NCBI GenBank assembly: GCA_037783545.1
Contig: JBBELK010000517.1
Location: 1,488,001 to 1,552,000, forward strand
Source of the DNA: Henricia sp. BOLD:AAB3569
Lineage: Eukaryota; Echinodermata; Asteroidea; Spinulosida; Echinasteridae
DNA: 64,000 bases
Direction: 5' to 3'
In this document: piece after piece, positions 1-64,000 of the stretch
Position numbering within the stretch: the stretch's first letter is position 1
Layout of the letters: each line of letters begins with the position of its first letter
Position numbers and translations under genes: made by a program
The notes under the pieces: model-generated
What the model saw: only the letters and a program-made list of their open reading frames with translations
Told to the model about the DNA's origin: nothing
Database searches by the model: none

Positions 1-555
1 GGGCCCCTGAAATGCTCAATAACTTTATGCACAGTGTTTGCTGTATATGAAGGATTACTTGTCTAGAAAGACAATACTACGGTTCATTTTTATGCCCCAT
101 GGATAAAAATTTGAATTTTTAAACTTTGAAAATTTCTTCACAAAAACTCACAGAAAGAGGGCGCTGTTTGGGGCATGTCACTTTAGGAATACACACAGTA
201 GAAAAGCAAAGAAAAAACATAAGACTTCAAACTGGAATTGTGGAAAAATGCAGTTTCCAGCCTTAGTTTTCTCATGGTTAACAACAGGCAACATGTAAAA
301 CAAACCTAAACCGGCATGGGTTGGAGAAAATTGTGGTAACTTTTGTGCACAGTTAAATGAAAATTTCCTGTGTTTTCCTAATGTGACATCACCACTTTGC
401 TCATGCATATGTAAATTTTCATTAGGATAAAAATAAAAAACCTTTATTTTAATACCCAAACAACTTCCAAGTAGGGTTTTTATGATTGTAAATTAACGGA
501 CTAGTTTCATAGCACAGATTTCATTGATAAAAACACCATTTCGGGGGCCCTTTAA
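1..555. mobile_element. TTAA-flanked MITE, copy 1 of family T3 (left end cut by window)
   Basis: The right end reads GGGGGCCCTTTAA at 543-555. The left edge of the window starts with the matching GGGCCCC, so the element probably begins at a TTAA just outside. A second copy lies at 48629-49210; both carry the phrases GGATTACTTGT and GAGGGCGCTGTTT. No transposase is encoded, so it looks non-autonomous. TTAA flanks are typical of piggyBac-like elements, which is the inferred class. Confidence 0.7.
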
Positions 556-687
556 ATTCTGGACCTTAGTCAAATCTAAAATTTAAGTGCTATTCACAAT
601 GCATTTTAATTTAGTGCCCGCTTAATTTTGAGACTCAAGTTTAAGTGTGGTCTGACCTGTCTTAAGTCCAACACCAGCGGGATCATT

Positions 688-1140
688 AGAGAGGTTTCGC
701 AAGCCCCCAGATACGCGTACGCACATGTTTAGCTATCCGTAACCGTTTGTGTCATTTCTGTGGTAGCAATTCCAAAACTGCAGTAGGTTAGCTAAAAGGA
801 GTTTATTTTTGACAGCGGGAAAACTACCCGTCACAACACGGCTTTAATTCTAATTTTACTCTTAATTCAAAGCTTTGAAACGCACACAAAAAGTTTGTGG
901 ACATTCATAAATCATTACTCGTTTAAACCTGTCTACGTAAACGCAACGAAAAATTAGGCCAAACACTAGAAATCCGACATTTCACAACTTCACTCCGTGT
1001 TTAGTGCATACACATAGCTTGATATCCATGCCGTGCAAACGCGTAGCGGACAGCGAGTCGCGTATGACATCGCATGATGGCAAAAACCTGTGACGTTTCC
1101 GTCACGCTAACTGTATCCGTGCGCTTGCGAAACTTCTCTA
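688..1140. mobile_element. MITE with AGAGAGGTTTCGCAAGC ends, copy 1
   Basis: Terminal inverted repeats AGAGAGGTTTCGCAAGC (688) and GCTTGCGAAACTTCTCT (ending about 1139) bound a ~450-bp segment without coding capacity. A diverged second copy in the other orientation starts near 58257 in the intron after exon 43 and shares the internal text around GTCTACGTAAA and GCCGTGTTGTG on opposite strands. Confidence 0.7.
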
Positions 1141-1427
1141 TTAACCACTTCGTGACGGCTAGACATTTTCCAATTCATTCCCCTGGAGTGGGAGACTGCA
1201 CTAGCAGTTTTGGTTATGCAGTATACATGTATGTCTCTGGGGCTGGAGACTTGATGACTAGTTTTTATTTCAAGTCGTAAATCAATCTTATTTTCCAAGT
1301 CCAGTCACAAGTCATTTTCTCCAGAGTCAAGTTACAGGTCAAAAACAAAAAAATTACTTGACCCCAAGCCAACAAGATAAGCATAAGAGACCAGCTCTGC
1401 CCTGGTCTAATTCATGGGCTAATTCTG

Positions 1428-1572
1428 TATAATGGCCCCCAAGACGATCACACTTAGAACTGCATGTGCAGTTCCCCATCGTGAAGTGGTTAACCAGTGG
1501 ATGCAGTTGCAGAATCCCTTGGTCTATCTGGAGTATGTAACATGCAGAGGTGCTGTCACTAAGTGGCTCCCA
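1428..1572 (+). pseudogene. Decayed tandem copy of dynein exon 1
   Basis: This stretch reads like the neighbouring exon at 1592-1745. In one frame it encodes REVVNQWMQLQNPLVYLEY followed by a run ending KWLP, against [19 protein letters not shown] and a run ending KQLP in the real exon. The left part starts TATAATGG against TACAATGC but needs a ~5-nt gap to align and contains a TAG. The equivalent of the splice donor is lost, since the text after CTCCCA continues ATTTAATT. It ends only 20 nt before the real exon, so the copy is tandem and no longer usable as a normal exon. Confidence 0.75.
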
Positions 1573-1591
1573 ATTTAATTGACTCTTGCAG

Positions 1592-62834
<61,243 letters not shown>

Positions 62835-62852
62835 GTAAATATATTGATCACT

Positions 62853-62996
62853 ATACCCATTGCACCAGAGGCCATGACAGGGGGCAGGTTTTCATATTGA
62901 AATGATGTGACAATAGATCCACAGAGTGCCTACTCGTGTATGACGCACGGTGACAATGTGACTGCCCCCTGTCATGGCTGCCCGTGCAAAGAGTAT
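62853..62996. repeat. Palindromic repeat after exon 46 (partner of 28047-28189)
   Basis: CCATTGCACCAGAGGCCATG and CATGGCTGCCCGTGCAAAGA form the arms; ATGTGACAATAGATCCACAG lies inside. It starts 18 nt after the exon. Confidence 0.75.
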
Positions 62997-63148
62997 ATTG
63001 CATTTAAAACAAGACTTACGGAAAGAAACGATTTGTAATTGTTAATTCTTTTTAAGGGGAAAAAAAATTGGCATTTGCTTTTTCTCCTAAAGTGTGGTAC
63101 CACCATTTATGAGTCGAAAAAGTAATTTGAATAATTATTATTTGTTTA

Positions 63149-63325
63149 GGGATTATAACCCAGGGACCGCCGGGGTGAATAAATTCGATACAAATGTAGA
63201 CAAATGTCCATGAGTATAGAAAATCTGGATGCATTGAAAAGCAACTTGGCTCCACCGGGATTCGAACCGCGGACCTTCTGCTTAACGTGCAGACGCCCTA
63301 CCAATTGAGCTATGAAGCGGTAGTG
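63149..63325 (-). repeat. tRNA-derived SINE, family B, copy 3
   Basis: On the minus strand: CGCTTCATAGCTCAATTGGT (A box), TCTGCACGTTAAGCAGA (anticodon-like arm), GCGGTTCGAATCCCGGTGG (B box), then the shared 3' part ending CCTGGGTTATAATCCC. The acceptor stem is not complementary, so not a functional tRNA. A further 60-bp piece of the 3' part lies at 63490-63550. Confidence 0.85.
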
Positions 63326-63550
63326 CAGTTGTTCCTCACTGATTGGGATTGACTATCATGTGAGCTTAGCAAGCCCTACAGAGGGATAAACCCTTCAATG
63401 AGATAACCAGCCCTCCCAGAGATCATTTAAGATATGCCCCAAACCCCTGCCCGGCTTGCCCCAATTATTAAGTATGAATAAGGGATTTTTAGGGATTATA
63501 ACCCAGGGACCGCCGGGATGAATAAATTCGATACAAATGTCCATGGACAT

Positions 63551-64000
63551 TTAGTTGGTTACGTTATGGTTTAATAGGTCAAAAATTTATGCTACATGTA
63601 TTTCGAACATGAAAATGAAATTGCAGTATATTATCTTCAAAGAAGAGACACCAAACATGTTTTTACAAAGCGTCTTGCATGTGCTAACATTTAAAGCCTT
63701 TTCTACTCATGAGGTCATTTTATTCAAATGAGGTTTATATAATTGCCCACTAGAGTTCTATTGCTATCTTATATAACAGATAACCAACACTTGGACACTC
63801 TTCATAATAGGCTAGAATGACGTGAAGACACCAGACCATTCTGGAAGAGAAGGCATTTCAGTATGTGCCTTTAAGACTCACTGTAACAGATAGGGATGAG
63901 ATTTTTACAGTTAATTCAGAAACCGGTTTGAAATTCGTTCAAGTGTCGGTTAACCGTTCAGCCGACACTAAAGAGTGTTGCTGGTGTTTATAGTAAAAAC
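63551..64000 (+). other. Intron 46 to window end, no clear element
   Basis: About 450 bp of plain AT-rich intron. GTTAATTCAGAAACCGGTTT and TCGGTTAACCGTTCAGCCGA near the end may begin another repeat. No dynein exon 47 was found. Confidence 0.5.

Noticed and set aside
63240-63325. A minus-strand tRNA gene (A box, B box and an anticodon-like arm with GTT).
   Set aside because: The acceptor stem does not pair, position 33 is C rather than T, and the same body with a shared non-tRNA 3' part occurs at 27705 and 20278, so it is a SINE.
62835-64000. Next dynein exon (expected to start near VWF).
   Set aside because: No matching frame with splice borders was found; the intron extends past the window.

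Overview
The window is one stretch of a large intron-rich animal gene, read left to right on the + strand. I could assemble 46 consecutive coding exons (first base 1592, last base 62834). Every intron is GT-AG and every splice phase fits the next. The exons total 8,017 nt and join into about 2,672 uninterrupted codons. The protein is an axonemal outer-arm dynein heavy chain of the DNAH5/DNAH8 family. From memory of the two vertebrate paralogues it looks more like DNAH8, but I could not align it. A full-length family member is roughly 4,500-4,700 residues. The N-terminal tail lies left of the window and the last part of the C-terminal domain lies to the right. Residue numbers below count from the Tyr codon at 1593-1595.

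Layout of the motor: linker and approach to the ring (exons 1-6, 1592-9235); AAA1 with its Walker A and B motifs (exons 6-9, to about 12551); AAA2 (exons 10-13, to 18761); AAA2-AAA3 connection and AAA3 (exons 14-20, to 26068); AAA3-AAA4 connection and AAA4 (exons 21-26, to 34664); stalk helix CC1 (exons 27-29); microtubule-binding domain (exons 29-31); stalk helix CC2 (exons 32-33); AAA5 (exons 34-37); strut/buttress coiled coil (exon 38); AAA6 (exons 39-43); start of the C-terminal domain (exons 44-46).

The other ~56 kb is intron, dominated by short transposable elements and their debris. It includes several TTAA-flanked MITE families in multiple copies, Tc1/mariner-like elements with TA flanks, a hAT-like element with an 8-bp target duplication, at least four kinds of tRNA-derived SINE, a CR1/L2-like LINE remnant, a 15-bp-TSD retroinsertion nested in a MITE, and minisatellites. 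No second protein gene, functional tRNA, CRISPR array or prokaryotic feature was found. The gene structure and repeat style suggest a marine invertebrate, probably a deuterostome such as an echinoderm; that is inference from general resemblance only.

The most interesting observations concern repeats acting on splice sites. A 220-bp MITE sits inside the 5' splice site of exon 21. It leaves a second donor at its far end and an open in-frame 74-codon path between the two. Exons 1 and 4 each have a decayed tandem copy beside them. A 42-bp minisatellite has multiplied the 3' splice site and first codons of exon 10. A nearly pure ~92-nt C tract forms the polypyrimidine tract of exon 44. A MITE ends 15 nt before exon 43. 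I did not find an obviously new biological system; these splice-site and exon-copy cases are the leads worth testing.
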